Assembly (NCBI RefSeq): GCF_901933205.1
Contig: NC_044601.1
Location: forward strand, 30,480,352-30,544,351
From: Camarhynchus parvulus
Lineage: Eukaryota; Chordata; Aves; Passeriformes; Thraupidae
DNA length: 64,000 bases
Direction: 5' to 3'
Shown: one piece after another, positions 12,900-25,560 of the stretch
How positions within the stretch are numbered: the first letter of the stretch is position 1
How the letters are laid out: every line of letters starts with the position of its first letter
The notes under the pieces: generated by a model
What the model was told of the DNA's origin: nothing
What the model saw: only the letters and a program-made list of their open reading frames with translations
Databases searched by the model: none
Translations under genes and position numbers: made by a program

Positions 12900-14688
12900 A
12901 GAGGGACCAAGAGAAACCTTGTCCGAAAACCTGTGAGTGCCAAGGAGAGTGAACTCCTCTGATACTCAGGAAAGATGGGCTGGTAACCACTGACTCAGAG
13001 CAGGCAGAAGTACTCATTGAGTTCTTTTCCTGAGTCTTCACTGGCAGTCAGGTTTTCCACTTTCTTTCAAGACCCTCTCCCTGTGGGTAGGTGTGGGGAG
13101 TAAAGTCTGTTTCACTGTAAGCAAAATGCAGGTTTGGGATCACTTGATGAAGGTAAACAGCCACCAGTCTATGGGACCTGATGAGATACATCACAGGGTT
13201 CTGGGGCATCCGGCTCACATTGCTGCCAAGCCGCTCTCCATCATATTTGAAAACTCATGGCAGTCAAGTAGAAATCCCCGAGGACTGGAAAATGGTAATT
13301 GTTGCTCCTAGTTTTAGAAAGGGGAAAAAGGTAGGAAAAGGAAAAAGGGGAACTACAGACTGACAAGCCTCACCTCTATGCCTGGGAAGATTGTGGAGTG
13401 GATCTTCCTGGAAAGTATACTATGGCACATTAAGAGATGATGGGGAGATTCAAGGCAGCCAGCACAGCTTTACTAAGGGCGAAGTGTGTCTGATCAATCT
13501 TGTGACCTCTAGAGTGATGGCAATGGTCAACAGGGAAAGACTGAAAGATGTCATCTACTTAGACTTCTGTAAAGTTTCTAATATGGCCTCACATCACATC
13601 CTGATGTCCAGACTGGAGACATGGATTTAATAAATGGACTATTCAGTGGATAAGGAATTGGCAGGATGGATGCCACCAGAGAGTTGTGCTCAGTGTCCAG
13701 GTGGAAGCCATGACAAGTGATGTCCGTCAGGGCTGGGACTGGTGCTCTTCAGTGTCCTCATCAATGGCACAGACAGTGGGACTGAGGGCATCCCCAGCAG
13801 GTTTGGAGACGACACAAAGCTGAGCAGTGTAGCTGACACAATACAAAGATGGGATGCCATCCAGGGGGACCTGGACAAATTGGAAAATTGGGCCTATGAA
13901 CTTCATGAAGTTCAACAAGTCCAAGTGCCAGATGCTGCAACCAGATCAGCAATCCCAGACAGGAGTGAAAACTGGGAGAAGTCATTGAGAACTACCCTGC
14001 TGAGAAGTGCCTGGGGACTCTTGTGGATAAAAGGTTGGACATGAGCCATGCACTTATGGCATGCATGAAAGGCTGGACATGAGCCATGCATAGAAAGCCA
14101 GCTTTATCCTCACTTCAGCAAAAGAAAAGTGGCCAGCAGGTAGAGGGATGTGATTTTCTGCCTCTACTTTGCCTTTGTGAGACCCCACCAGGAGTGTTCT
14201 GGCCAGGTCTGAGATCCTTCACAAAGGAAAGATATGGACCTGTTGGAGTGAGTCCAGAGGAGGCCACAAGGATGACTGAAAAGGTAGAGTACCTCTCTTA
14301 TGGAGACAGACAAGAGAGCTGGGATAGTTCAGTCTGGAGAAGGCTTCAAGGAGACGTGATTGCAGCCTTAAAGGACCTTAAGAGGGCTTATAGAAATGAG
14401 GAATAAAGACTGTGAGAGCATGTAGAGACAGGACAAGGGACAATGGTTTTTAGGTGGAAGAGAATAGTTTAGATTAGATGTTAGAAAGAAATTCTTTACT
14501 CAGAGGGTACTCAGGCACTGGAACAGATTTTCTATAGTGGTTGTGGATGCTCCATCCCTGGAAATATTCAACACTAGTTTGGATGGGACCCTGAGAAACT
14601 AGATCTAGTGGAATGTGTCCCTGCCCATGACAAGAGGTTGGAGCTATATGATCTTCAAGTACTTTGCAGTCCTTCTATGATTCTATGC
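12900..14688 (+). mobile_element. CR1 LINE, 5'-truncated, degenerate, with reverse-transcriptase remnants
   Basis: Translated pieces across three frames match the CR1 (chicken repeat 1) ORF2 order: a block with MGPDEIHHRVL and AAKPLSIIFENSW (about 13,165-13,260), IPEDWK (about 13,275), the block VIYLDFCKVSN (about 13,546), and the catalytic-site region FGDDTKLSSVADT (about 13,802), where CR1 usually has F/YADDTKL. The 3' region runs from about 14,450 and ends in the diagnostic octamers TTCTATGATTCTATG (14,673-14,687). Several frameshifts and stops mean it encodes nothing. The left edge is uncertain by about 60 bp. It contains a short direct repeat of GGACATGAGCCATGCA (near 14,036 and 14,074). 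Confidence 0.9.
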
Positions 14689-15829
14689 ATCTATTATGAG
14701 GAGGAATATTTTTGAGGATTCAGGTTAATTACAATGGGCACGTATTGCACTGTCCCTCTTCATAGAATATACTCTCACATTAATTAATTTAGTTGACAGT
14801 TCCTATAAAATTTGGAGATGAAAGTAATATATTAATTGATGACTAGTTTTTTCTCCCACAAGGAAGTGACAGGACATTATTCCCTATACTATAGATTTAT
14901 GGTCTCAGTTCAACAGTTTACCTTTCTTAATTTCATGATTCTGCCCTTTAATACTTACTAGTCCTGCTAGGATCACTCTGGAGCCAAAAAGCTGATATGT
15001 TGAACACCTTTTGTTACAATACTATTGATTTTGATTAAATGACCAAGAGATTGAAGCTAAAGGTTTGATTTAATTTTCTGCTTTTTTTTTTTTTCCAAAA
15101 TCAACCTTACTGATAAAACAGCTTTTGGATGTTTTAGTGGGCTCAAGTTTTGTAATTTGGCTGTGTTTTTTTTCTGTCTCCTTTGATGTTTCCTCTGTGA
15201 GTGAAATTCTGAGTTATACAGGACACCACTGGTTGTAGCTTTTCCAGCATTTTCCTAGACAGTAGTTGCCTCATTCTCACTTTGGCAAGCAGGTGAGCAG
15301 GTCTGAACACTGCTCTACCTGTACAGCTCTGGCAGGGAAGGGCTTTAATGCCAACAAAAAGAGTAGGTGCGGAAAATGCATGAGATAGCAGTGACACAGC
15401 ACACTTGCTGTGAATCAGCTTGTGTGTGCCAGCCACATCTCTAAGCCCTTTCATTTTATATAGAGGTGCCTTTGCTGTCACATCACGGACACCCTGCTCC
15501 TCCTCTGGCAAAAAATTGTTCCTGTCAACCCTTCACGAAAAAATCACAGGGGACATCTAACATTCAGAAACTGAACAAGGATCTGCAAGTTACTCCTGAA
15601 GAACCAACCCCCTCTCCCCACCCCCAACAAAAGCAGTTTTTAATGTTGAAAAAGAAGCAGAAGTACTGGAGAAGACCAAAGATGTTCTGTGGACTAATTA
15701 AAGGATGTCCCTTTTGCAGGTACTTCTGTGTGAAAGTGTCTGCACCCTATGTTGTGATCCAGCATAAAAATCAAACAGGAGAATTTCTATCAGAGAAGTC
15801 CATAACCAAGAAGTCCAAGAGTCAGCATT

Positions 15830-15945
15830 TCATAGATTTAAAGGTCAGTAGGGACCATTATCTCATTTAGGATGACATCCGGTAAAACACACAGGCTGTA
15901 GGGCTTCATCCAATTACTTCTGCATCAGCCTATAGCTTTTATATG
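15830..15945. mobile_element. Probable ancient sauropsid interspersed repeat
   Basis: The text catagatttaaaggtcagta, gggaccatta, then a degenerate run through acacaggctgtagggcttca and ttacttctgcatcagcc, resembles a repeat I know from turtle and crocodile genomes (catagattt-aaggtcag-agggaccattatgatcatc-type consensus), probably a CR1/L3-lineage tail. Assignment is from memory and uncertain. Confidence 0.45.
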
Positions 15946-18900
15946 CCTGTGGCACATTTCACTCTGGAGAAATGGTTTTCCCTGGTCAGCCAGCTTCACC
16001 ACTGAAAGCATGTGGTTTCCTAGGCATTTGTATGCAAATCTGCTGGAAATGCAGCAGTTTGCAGCAGGTCACATCACCTCTGAGATTGCAAAACAATTTG
16101 CAGATCACACGACTCTGGTATCTGCAGTGTAGCGAGTGCTGAACGAGCAGGCAACAGTGACAGGAGGGAGGTGACTGCTTTTCATGGTGACACTGGAATG
16201 AGGCTCACTTGGACACATAGCTGTATCTCTCAGAGGAAAATAACATCTGAGTAATGAATTATAAGTGGTAGTTTGGTTTTATAGTGGTATTTTCAGAGTT
16301 TTGACACGCCTTGTTTCTTTCTCTGTGTCAGACAAAAAAATGCTTATGAGACCGCAAACAGATTTCTAAACAAAGGACACACTAGTTTTTCAATTATTTC
16401 TTCTATCTAATAATTTTCTTCCAATATTTTCACATTTAAGGAAAGGTATGGTTGTGTTTTCTGATTTAAACAGCTGATGTTGATCTCAAACTCAACTAAG
16501 AAACAGACATGTTTTAAAAGTCTTTTGAAACAAAGATGGTTAGAATTTGTTGTCTTTTCATCCTTTGTCTGTTTTCAGTGCAGTTAAGAATAAAATTTTA
16601 TTTCACATGAAAACTAATGATAAATTGTTAATCTTGGTTAATTCTTTCTAAACAAAGTGATGTTTTTATTTCCTGTATATATTTGTTTAGAAAAAGACAA
16701 ATAACTAGAACAGTTTGAGTATACTTCCATTTATGCAAAAAAGTCTGTTTTGCTTCTGTTGAAATACAAGTTCTGTACCAAAAGGGTGTGATTCCTCAGG
16801 TAATGTTAACAGTAAAAATAAACCAAGCAATTTGCAGAAAAGTCCTGACTGGGCTGCAGAAATAGAACTGAGTATCACAGAGGCATTCACACCCAGCGCT
16901 AGAGCAAGTGCACTGGTCCAGGGATCACCGGAGGCAGAATCATTCAAAGTCCATACACAGATTGCGGGTTTGGGTGTATGTCTCCATCCCTACCTACAAA
17001 CTCCCTGTGACATATCTGAGCATAGCTACTCATCCCTGGTAAGACTTTCTGTGCCCTACCTAGCCCTCAACAGACAGCTCTGCTGCCAGGGACTCTCTGG
17101 CACAAGAATTTGACCCGTCCTGGTCAGGCTGGAGTTTTCTAAAATGTTCTATGGCTAAGATATCACTGGCTGCTGCATACTAGTGCTTCTTAGGAAATGT
17201 GCCACACTCTGTACTAGCTCTAGTGGAAAATCTGGAAAAAAGTACAGAAAAAGAGGTGAAATGGATGAGTACACAGCAGAGATTTTCAAGGAAGTCTGTC
17301 CCCAAAGACAAATTCAGGATGTTTCAGTGGACTGGACCAGGAATAGAGGAATGAGTGTGAAGGAATGGGGCGCTGAACAGCATTAAACACTTGGAGACAC
17401 AGCTCTTCCCAAGCTGGAAATCCCAGCCCCGGCTCTGCCCAATGCACCTAAGGAGCAACAGTCCTGAGACAGCAGTCTCAGCATTCAGCAGGGCTGTGCG
17501 TTCCAAAGGGCCATGAGGATGTAATGAAAACCTTGCAAGTGCCAGTCCATGAGCAACAAAAAGGGCTTCTGCTTGCTGAAACCTAGGCAATGCCCAGAAA
17601 TCATGGCTTGGTACCGTCGTGCAGCAACAAGTGCTGGAGCAGCCCTTTTCCAAGGCATTCGTGTTTTCCCTCAATCATTCCCTCACCCTCTCTGGAGCTT
17701 GGAGCTCTTCTGTGGTTTTGTGCTTGTGTGAGCACTGGGTTGGACGAGCACACTCCATTCATGCCTGCTAGACTTCAGCACTATGTGCAGCTCCCTCTGT
17801 CATTCAGCACATACATCCTCTCTGCACTTTCCTCTTGGAAAGCAAGTCTGGTCTCGTTAAGCTCTGCTGTCCCAAGGCAGCCTCATTGTTTACATCAGAG
17901 CAGCAAATCTGTCAAGGAGGCCAATTAATTTAGATGCGTCTGTGGCCAATTTGAAGCATTGAGCTAAATTCTTAATAAAGAATAATAGGGGATGGTGCTG
18001 GCCACAGAGATTATTTGGTTTCCAGGAAACAGCCTGCAACTGGGAAACCAATATGTTCAGTGCTGGGTGCCAAATTGCCAGCACAATCCTCCTGTTTCGT
18101 CCTGCAGGCAGCTAGCAATCGGCCTCTGGTGAGCTCAACCGGCCTGAAAAGCAGTGGGAGGAGCTGCTGTGAGCTCCCCTACCTTGTCACACTTCCAGTA
18201 ATATGTCAGAGCAGTTGACCCCTGGATGACTCAGCCACATCTCATAAGGGAAATGCCTGGCAAGAAGATCATGTTGGAGGAAAGGTTTTAACAGCTGGGA
18301 GAAGCCCTGTCATTGTGGCAGAAGAGGAAAGCAATACAGCCTACTTGGACACCAGCATGTAAGAGTCAGGAGAAAATGGACGCCCCTATTGATGGTGGAC
18401 TGAGGTTTTTGTAGGTCAAAGCCATCACAAGAGCCAGAGGGATCAAGCTCTGGATATGCTACCCTATAAATGTGAAATGTTGTGTACTTACATATATGTC
18501 TGCTTGCAAGGATTTCAGACTATGATTTCAGAAATCATTGGCCAGGCTTACCAGGAAGATCCATCTGCTATGTTGCTGCTTCAGGGGCTGAAAGACATCA
18601 AGTAACTTCTTTGATGAGAGAGTGTGTGCGCTGCTTTAGCATCCAGAGCTAATAATTTAGCAATAATGGGGATGAAACACGCTAGGGACTTGAATCTCCT
18701 CATGTCTTTTCCTGGATGGGGCACATGGTCTGTCAGAGATGAAAAGGCAGCACTGAGAAAAGAACTACTGCTGTTACAGCTGGCAGTATCTGGGCCGTGG
18801 ACCACACTGTAGCTATGGAGGCCATGTTCCCATGGCTTCATGTCCCATAGCTAAAGCACTGCCTATTTGACACAGTATCCCAACACTTCACTGTTTCTTA

Positions 18901-19280
18901 CACAGATACCCTCTATAATCAGCTGACTCTGTGGCCTTTTGTTTTCTTGATCATCTAGCTGAGCAGAGACCAGAACAATGGTAATCCCGCTTGTGAACAG
19001 TGGGACACACTCAGTGAACACATGGGCTTTTCATTACATGTGCATATCTGTTTCCAAATATTTCAGTCCTCTGCGCCATCTCTGGTGCCCTTAGGGCACA
19101 TCTTGAGTTGCTGAAGTTCTCACACAGCAAATAAAGATCCTAGCCAAAGGTCCAGGCCCTCCAAGAAAGAAACCAAAAGTACCAAACTCTTTAAAAGGGT
19201 AAGTATCATGTCAGTGTCAGTAGTAGTATTTTATAAGTCATGGTGGTTTAAACATCTGTGAATACATATTGTTTATATAT

Positions 19281-19304
19281 ATAAGCTCTCTTATAAGCTC
19301 TCTT
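19281..19304. repeat. 12-bp tandem duplication
   Basis: ATAAGCTCTCTT is present twice head to tail, directly after a short TA run. It looks like a recent slippage duplication. Confidence 0.85.
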
Positions 19305-20451
19305 AAACTTCTCAGGTGGAAGAAAACTCTCCTGCCCTGAAATGTAGCTCACTGAACTAGGCTTACTGATAGCAGGATTCTACAAAAGTAACAAGCATAA
19401 CCAAACCTCTCTCTGAATGTTTGGATTTCAGTGGCCCTGAAAAATGTCGTATTTAGCAGCAGTCTATATGCTGCTCTAGGATCTGTTTGGAGATAGTTGG
19501 AGGTTTTTTAATGTCTCTGAGTAAAAAACCAAGAGCCCTTAACCATGGTGCAGATATGTTCCATTCCAAGGTCTTCAAACCTCCCATATGGCACAACACC
19601 TGTCCATTTCTCAGAGCAGTGTCATGATTTGTTAGCCATCAGACAGTTCACACCTGACTTCTTGGGGTGATTGGAACACAGACCACAGAAAACATATTAG
19701 GTACGCAGAAAAGAAAAAAACAATTTCCTTAATACTGGCCATTTACATCTTCAGGAATTAGTGCTGAAGAGTTCCAAAAGACTTACATCTGTGTTTAATT
19801 TTCTAATCAGAAGTAATTGCACTGGGATTAATGGGATTGTTGACAGGATTCTGCTTACAAATGCATACATAACTTTGAAGGAACAGTATCATTAACTGTA
19901 TAATCACCAGAGGTACAATCCACGTATATTGTAAATTTGTACATTTGTCTTCCTTATCCCTTATCCATTATTCCTTATTAGATAGACAAACCTAAGTGTC
20001 ATTTTTTGTTCAGGCAACGAAATCTTGTATTTCTCTGTGCAGAAGTTCAGACAATATAAAAGACTGTTTATCCCCTTGATCTTCTCTAGCATTTCCCCTG
20101 TGACTCACTCCATGCTTCTGAAAAGTTTGTAGTTTAATCCCAAATGTTATTTCTGTCACTCTTCTGGGATTAAACTTTTCCATTACCTTTCCCTTCAGTC
20201 ATGAGTTGTAGAGTAGGTGGCCCATAAAGACTGTTTATGTCTTCACAGTTTGAAGGCTTTAATTTCTATTTGAAATTGCTATTTTTTTCCACAGTTGAAA
20301 GAGAGAAACCATTGTTGCTTTGCAATCATTTAAGCCTTTAATGTCACATCAGAAAGATACACTGCTCAGTAGAAGCAGTGATAAATTCATACCCAACAGC
20401 CTCATATTACCCAAAGGTTCATCTGTGTGTCTCATGTTTGTTGTTTTTTTG

Positions 20452-21595
20452 ATAATCATGGCCTGGATTGGAATGGACGTGAAATATCATCTAGTGCCAA
20501 CATCCCTGCTATGGACAGGGACATCTTTTGTTAGGCCAGGCTTCTCAACATTTTATCAGCTGACCTTGAACACTGATGGGAGGGGTGGGGGCGGGTGGGG
20601 GCAGGTGGGGGGGTGGGCGGGAATCCACAATCTCCCTGGGCAACCTGGTCCAGTGTCTCACCACCTTCACGGTGAAGAATTTGTTTCTAACATCTAGACT
20701 AAATTTCCCTTCGTTCAGTTTGTATCCATTACTCCTTGTCCTATCACTACGATTTCTGACAGAGTGTCCTTCTCGGACATCCTTGTAGGACCCTTCAGAT
20801 ATCAGAGGCTGCTATGAGGTCTCTACACACCCTTCTCTTTCCCAGGATGAACAGACCAAACTTTCTCAGCTTGGCTTCACAGAGGAGGTGCTCCAGTCCT
20901 CTTATTAATGTTGTGGCCTCCTCTGGACTTGATCCAGCAGTTCCACCATGTCCTTCTTATGCTGAGGACCCCAGAGCTGGATGCAGGGTTCCAGGTGGGC
21001 TCTCACCAGAGCAGAGCAGAGGGGCAGAATCCCCTCCCTGGCCCTGCTGCCCACACTGCTCTGGATGCAGCCCAGAATCCCATTGCCTTCCTGTGCTGTG
21101 AGTGCTCATGGCTGGGTCATGTTAGGTTTGTCATCAACCGTCACCCCCAAGTTGTTCTCCTCAGGGCTGCTGTCAATCTCCACTCAGCCTGTACCTGTGT
21201 CTGGGATTGCCACAACCCAGGGACAGGACCCTGCACTTTGCCCTGTTGAACTTCATGAAATTTGCACAGACCCACCTCTGCAGCCTGCCCAGGCCCCTTT
21301 GGATGGTATCACTGCCCTCCAGCATGTTGACTGCTCCACAGAGCTTGGTGTTGGTGCCAAACTTGCTGAGGGTGCCCTTGATCCCACTGTCCATGTCACT
21401 GACAGAGGTGTTCAGCAGTACTGGCCCCAGAACTGATTCCAGAGGGATACCACTGGTCACTGGTCTCCAGGTGGACAATGAGCTGCTAACAACAGCTCTG
21501 TGTGTGTGGCCATACAGGCACTTTTCTTTATCCATGGAGTGGTCCCCATTGTACCCAGGCCTCTGGAGTCCTTCTTAATGCTTCCCAGACTGCTG
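20452..21595 (-). mobile_element. CR1 LINE, 5'-truncated, with internal G-rich expansion
   Basis: On the minus strand the frame at 21,173-21,535 reads RPVTSGIPLESVLGPVLLN and FGTNTKLCGAVNM, which is CR1 RT with its catalytic Asp-Asp lost (GTNTK in place of ADDTK). The 3' UTR follows down to about 20,452. The plus-strand wording at 20,640-20,760 (cctggtccagtgtctcacc and onward) is the reverse complement of the standard CR1 tail. The terminal octamers are not present. The copy is interrupted at 20,578-20,621 by a G-rich tandem expansion. The plus-strand frames in this region are shadows. Confidence 0.9.
20578..20621 (+). repeat. G-rich minisatellite within CR1 (G-quadruplex prone)
   Basis: Forty-four bases composed almost only of G tracts of 3-7 separated by single T, A or C (about three units near GGGTGGGGGC), inserted where the CR1 tail normally has one short GGGG run. 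At least eight G tracts of three or more are present on the plus strand; the CR1 sense strand is C-rich. Confidence 0.9.
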
Positions 21596-24500
21596 TTCAA
21601 TATATATTTCACTGGCAACCACAAGGCACACTACTAGTGGATAATAATCCTTGGGTTTAACTACGCTTCAGACTGTCTCAGTACATCACTGATCTGAGCT
21701 CCCAGAAGACAGCACATCTCCCTTGAAAGCAGGTCAGGTGTAATATCAAAGATTAGTTATATTTCCTTCTATTTCTTCCCAACAACAGATTGGGTAACAG
21801 AAAGCTGCATTAATACTGCAGTGCTTCCTAATGCTCTGGCTTTGCAGAGCAGAATTGCTTGTATTATCACACTAATGTAATATAATGGAGGAGCATTAGA
21901 AATGCTCCAGAGATTCAAACTGATAGTCAGTCTAGTCCAGGGACTGCCTAGAGCAGTGGCTGGCAACCAAATGTTTTGGAGTAAGCAATAAAACATGTAA
22001 TGTTCCTTTTGTTGCAAGACTCTTCAGTACAAGGGAACCCCTGTCCTAAGCCCTGTTGCAGATCATTATATTCCCCAAACAACAAGGCTAAGTACCTCAC
22101 AGAAAAGTTATCCTAAGCAGTGTAATTATAAATGCAGATTGTATATAATGCCATTTAAGGCATCTAATCCCTTTTTGGAAGTCTTACTGACAAATCTGCT
22201 TCTCTGCATGGCAGCACAAATTTAATTAGTCTCTGTTCATGAGGAATTCACCATCAGCCTGTGGTTGTCTGCTTTTTGACTCCTCCACCTTCCCTCTTCT
22301 CCCAGGGTGCACAGTTAAATACCCATGGGTGCACAGCTTGCTTTTTCCCTTGCAGAATGAATCTCAAGGCTTTAATCCTGGAGATGCACACTCAGCACAC
22401 ATTCCTTGTGAGATTTTCTTCCTGGCACCCTCTGCAGTGCCCCATCCAACCTCTTCAATGTTCCTTTCAATATTTTCAGAAGAAAAGTGGCTATTCAGGA
22501 GTTTCACAACTTCTCCTCCCACTAGGGCATACCCATTTTCCTGAGACTCTTTTCCTGAATTCCCCCCGAGAAAAGTAGGTCTGGAACAGATCCTTAGCAG
22601 GACCTGAGGACACCTGTCTGAAGGAGAGGCTTCTTGCTGGAAGGAAGGGAGGTCACCCAGTGGGGCAGGTGGGGGCATGGCTGAAGTGGGCTGCTGATGT
22701 GGGAAGGGAGGATAACAGGCTGTATTTGAAGAGCAGGTTGCTCAGCATCTGGAGCTTTTTTAGACAGGTAGCTTGAAAGTGTAAGTTGTCTTTTTGATAA
22801 GCCTTGCTTTTATCAATTTTCCACAAAGCTGCCCCCCAGCCCCTTTTAAAATTAATTTTTAAAATGTAATAAAAAATAATTTTATCAAAATGCAACATTT
22901 CAGCAAAGGCTCTGATTTTTCACCTCAGTGTTGCCATTTTGCATATCGTAATGCCATTCCATTGAACCAAATTCATAATACCAAAAGCTCCAGCTTGGAA
23001 GAAAGAAAATACCTCAATAATTTTCATAAAAACTCACATGTTCCTGTGGAATGTTTCAATCTAATCAAAAGAGCGTTTGCTGGATGGACACGTGTCCAGT
23101 CAGAACATTTCAACCAGCTCTGATAAGATACTTAGCATGTAGTTCCCAATACACTGTAGAGGCTTAGGCACTCAAGGCTCAATGCAACTTCAAGGAGGTT
23201 CTTGCTCCAAAACCACTTGGTATCGATTTGTGTTAACACACTTCTTCCACTTAACACCAAAATACTACAACAGATAAACAACAAGCAATCAAGAAATAGA
23301 GGGAAAGCGTCTGAAATATCATCAGGGATCAGAGCTTCTCCACCTGAAGCAGAGCTGGCTGCTGTAACATATTTGACCACATGCCTGCAAGAGCACGAAG
23401 GGAGAAAACAGCACTCAGGAGACAGCAGCACCAAAAAGTGCTCACGGGAATTGGTGGTTATACTGCTTGGGAAAGTCTCAGTGAGGGACTCAGTGAGCCC
23501 TACACTGAGCTCTTCTAGTGGCCAGGGAACTTTCATAAAAGGTGTTGGAATGAGGAAACCATGAAAGTGTCAAGACTCTGCCAAAGCCCAAAGTAACATT
23601 GGAGCTCTCCCCTTCTAAACTGACATCCTCATGCAATGGACCTGAAGCCACTAAGCTGAGTGAACAAGGAAGGAACTCACCATTTGCACCTGAGACTACG
23701 TGTCCGGGGCAGTTTATTTCATTTCTCATAACGCTCTATTTCTATACTCTTGCAATCTTATTTCTTTTTCTATCTCTCATCTTGAAGATTGTTCTGTACA
23801 GAGCTGAAAACTAAACGTATTCCAAAACACACTGTTAATTACATATAAGACCTTTGACTGCTCTAAGCAACACATGGGATTTAAATATATACTGTCATTC
23901 CCCTGTGGATTAGCAGCACTTTTAAATCTGTCTTGAAATCAATATTTTGCATCAGTGACTAGAGAAAATTAGTCTGGGACTGAAATTGAAACCTGCAGCT
24001 ATCTTCATCACATCTGCACAGCTCCATCCCTCTAGGAGACTGTGCCATCTGGTACATTGAGATCAGAATACTTGTCAGGCAACCAAATTGAGTTGAGAAG
24101 CTCTGGGTGCTAAGAATTCTTCCGTTCAGACTTTTACTGGTATTAGGAATAGACCTTACACTTCACTAATTGCTGTAAAACCTTTCATGCATGCTCTTTC
24201 ACACATCAGAACTTCTCAGGGAATCAGAAATGCCTTTGCACCCTGTTTCTGAGTTTGCCTCCCAAAAACGAAATTTTCCCACGGAAAGTAGCTGTTCCCA
24301 TCTGTAGTAGCTGTTAGTGTCAAGTGAAGGTAGTCCACAGAGCACAGGCCCCAGAAACATTTTAATTCTCAGTCAGGGAGATGCTGTGCCTGTTACGTGC
24401 CCTGTTACACCTCCATCTTCATTTGATCTGCTGCAGGCCATGTGTAGCTGGTAAGTTAGCATACCTCACTCTGCAGGAAGATATGTAGCTTTCAATGAAA

Positions 24501-24601
24501 CAATGATCCACCACTACAGCAATTACTCTACCTGACAATCATTTCCATCCTCTTTTGTCTTTGCAGTTCCTGGATTTAGAAGGATTTTTCCCTATAGTAC
24601 T

Positions 24602-24651
24602 GTTTGCAAATAAAAACCCAATACTGTAGTATTGTTTTATTATTTGCAAAC
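24602..24651. repeat. Nested palindrome / hairpin
   Basis: GTTTGCAAAT (24,602-24,611) pairs with ATTTGCAAAC (24,642-24,651). The next AAAA pairs with TTTT through a small bulge, and the centre holds a second perfect palindrome, AATACT-GT-AGTATT (24,620-24,633). It could be a MITE remnant, a small-RNA hairpin or chance. No target duplication is evident. Confidence 0.7.
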
Positions 24652-24937
24652 TTCTCTTTTCCAAGCTTTTAAATTTACATATTTCTGAGCATTTTCCCCA
24701 TACAAAAGCTGATTTCAGGCCAGCAAATTTTGAACTTCCAATTGTACTTTGTTATCTTGGATGGTCCCCTGTCAGTGCATCAGTAACCACAGGATGAAAA
24801 CAACTGCTTTTAAAGAGATCAATATCCCATCCTTCTCCTTCTAAATAAACCAAGGTGCTTGAAGCTGTTACTTTAAGGCAGCATTTTCAGACTTTGCACC
24901 ACTTATATATCTTATTCTGAGTCCTCTGCTGTCCCAT

Positions 24938-25030
24938 TTCATGTCTTTGCCTCCTCCAGCATCCTCTCCTCTCCATCCTCCAGCATCCTCTCCCTCTTCA
25001 TGTCTTTGCCTCCTCCCTCATCCTCCTCCT
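24938..25030. repeat. Pyrimidine-rich minisatellite
   Basis: TTCATGTCTTTGCCTCCTCC occurs at 24,938 and again at about 24,997. CCTCCAGCATCCTCTCC is repeated between them. The plus strand is nearly pure C/T. Confidence 0.8.
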
Positions 25031-25319
25031 TGTACCAGTGACACCAAGCTGAACACAGAGGGGTAGGGATGGTGCCACCACAGCTGAAGCCAATGGTCTG
25101 TAGCTCCCCGTCTCTGCTCCTTGTTCACAACCCCAGTACAGAGCAACTGGGTTAGCCCTTACAGATGGAGCCTCTCACCTAAAATGCACATTAAGGAAGC
25201 CTGCTTTCCAAAACTGTCCTTTCCCTCACCAGAAGTTGCTTCTTACTGATTTTTACTATTAGCCAAACACAAAGGACTACATAATGGGCAGTACAGAATT
25301 CAGTAATCTGGATTTCCCT

Positions 25320-25560
25320 GAGGAACCCTTCCTTAGCCATTCATTATTCCATGTATTCTTGTTTCTTCTGCAAATTTTATCAGCAATGATTTTCCTGTTT
25401 CCTTCCAGATTATTGATTAAAATATTGAACAGCCCTTGGACTGAAATCCGTCCTTCAGGGATACGACTAATATCATCTGCATTCACACACTGGTCCACTT
25501 GAACAATTACCTTTTGAGATCTATTTTTTGGTCCATTTTTAATCCATTTAACAGGACTTA
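25320..25560 (-). mobile_element. Ancient CR1-like LINE fragment (RT palm region)
   Basis: The minus-strand frame at 25,277-25,498 contains DISRIPEGRISVQGLFNILI, which lines up with the CR1 motif S-G-V-P-Q-G-S-V-L-G-P-V-L-F-N-I-F-I. The plus-strand text also resembles the reverse complement of reptilian CR1 consensus (gattgataaaaatattgaac-type wording). It is very diverged and its borders are uncertain. Confidence 0.55.

Larger units (their letters stand above)
14689..20451. other. Noncoding sequence, no gene seen
   Basis: Holds the possible ancient repeat at 15,830-15,945 and a 12-bp tandem duplication. The 134-codon plus-strand frame at 15,466-15,870 has no recognisable domain and overlaps that repeat. 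The span 16,380-16,700 is very AT-rich with FOX- and SOX-like words, but this alone is not evidence of an enhancer. Confidence 0.55.
21596..25319. other. Noncoding sequence, no gene seen
   Basis: No transposon tail, RNA gene or convincing exon was found apart from the hairpin at 24,602-24,651 and the pyrimidine minisatellite at 24,938-25,030. Confidence 0.55.

Noticed and set aside
20908..21578. Several plus-strand frames of 110-150 codons
   Set aside because: They are the antisense shadow of the minus-strand CR1.
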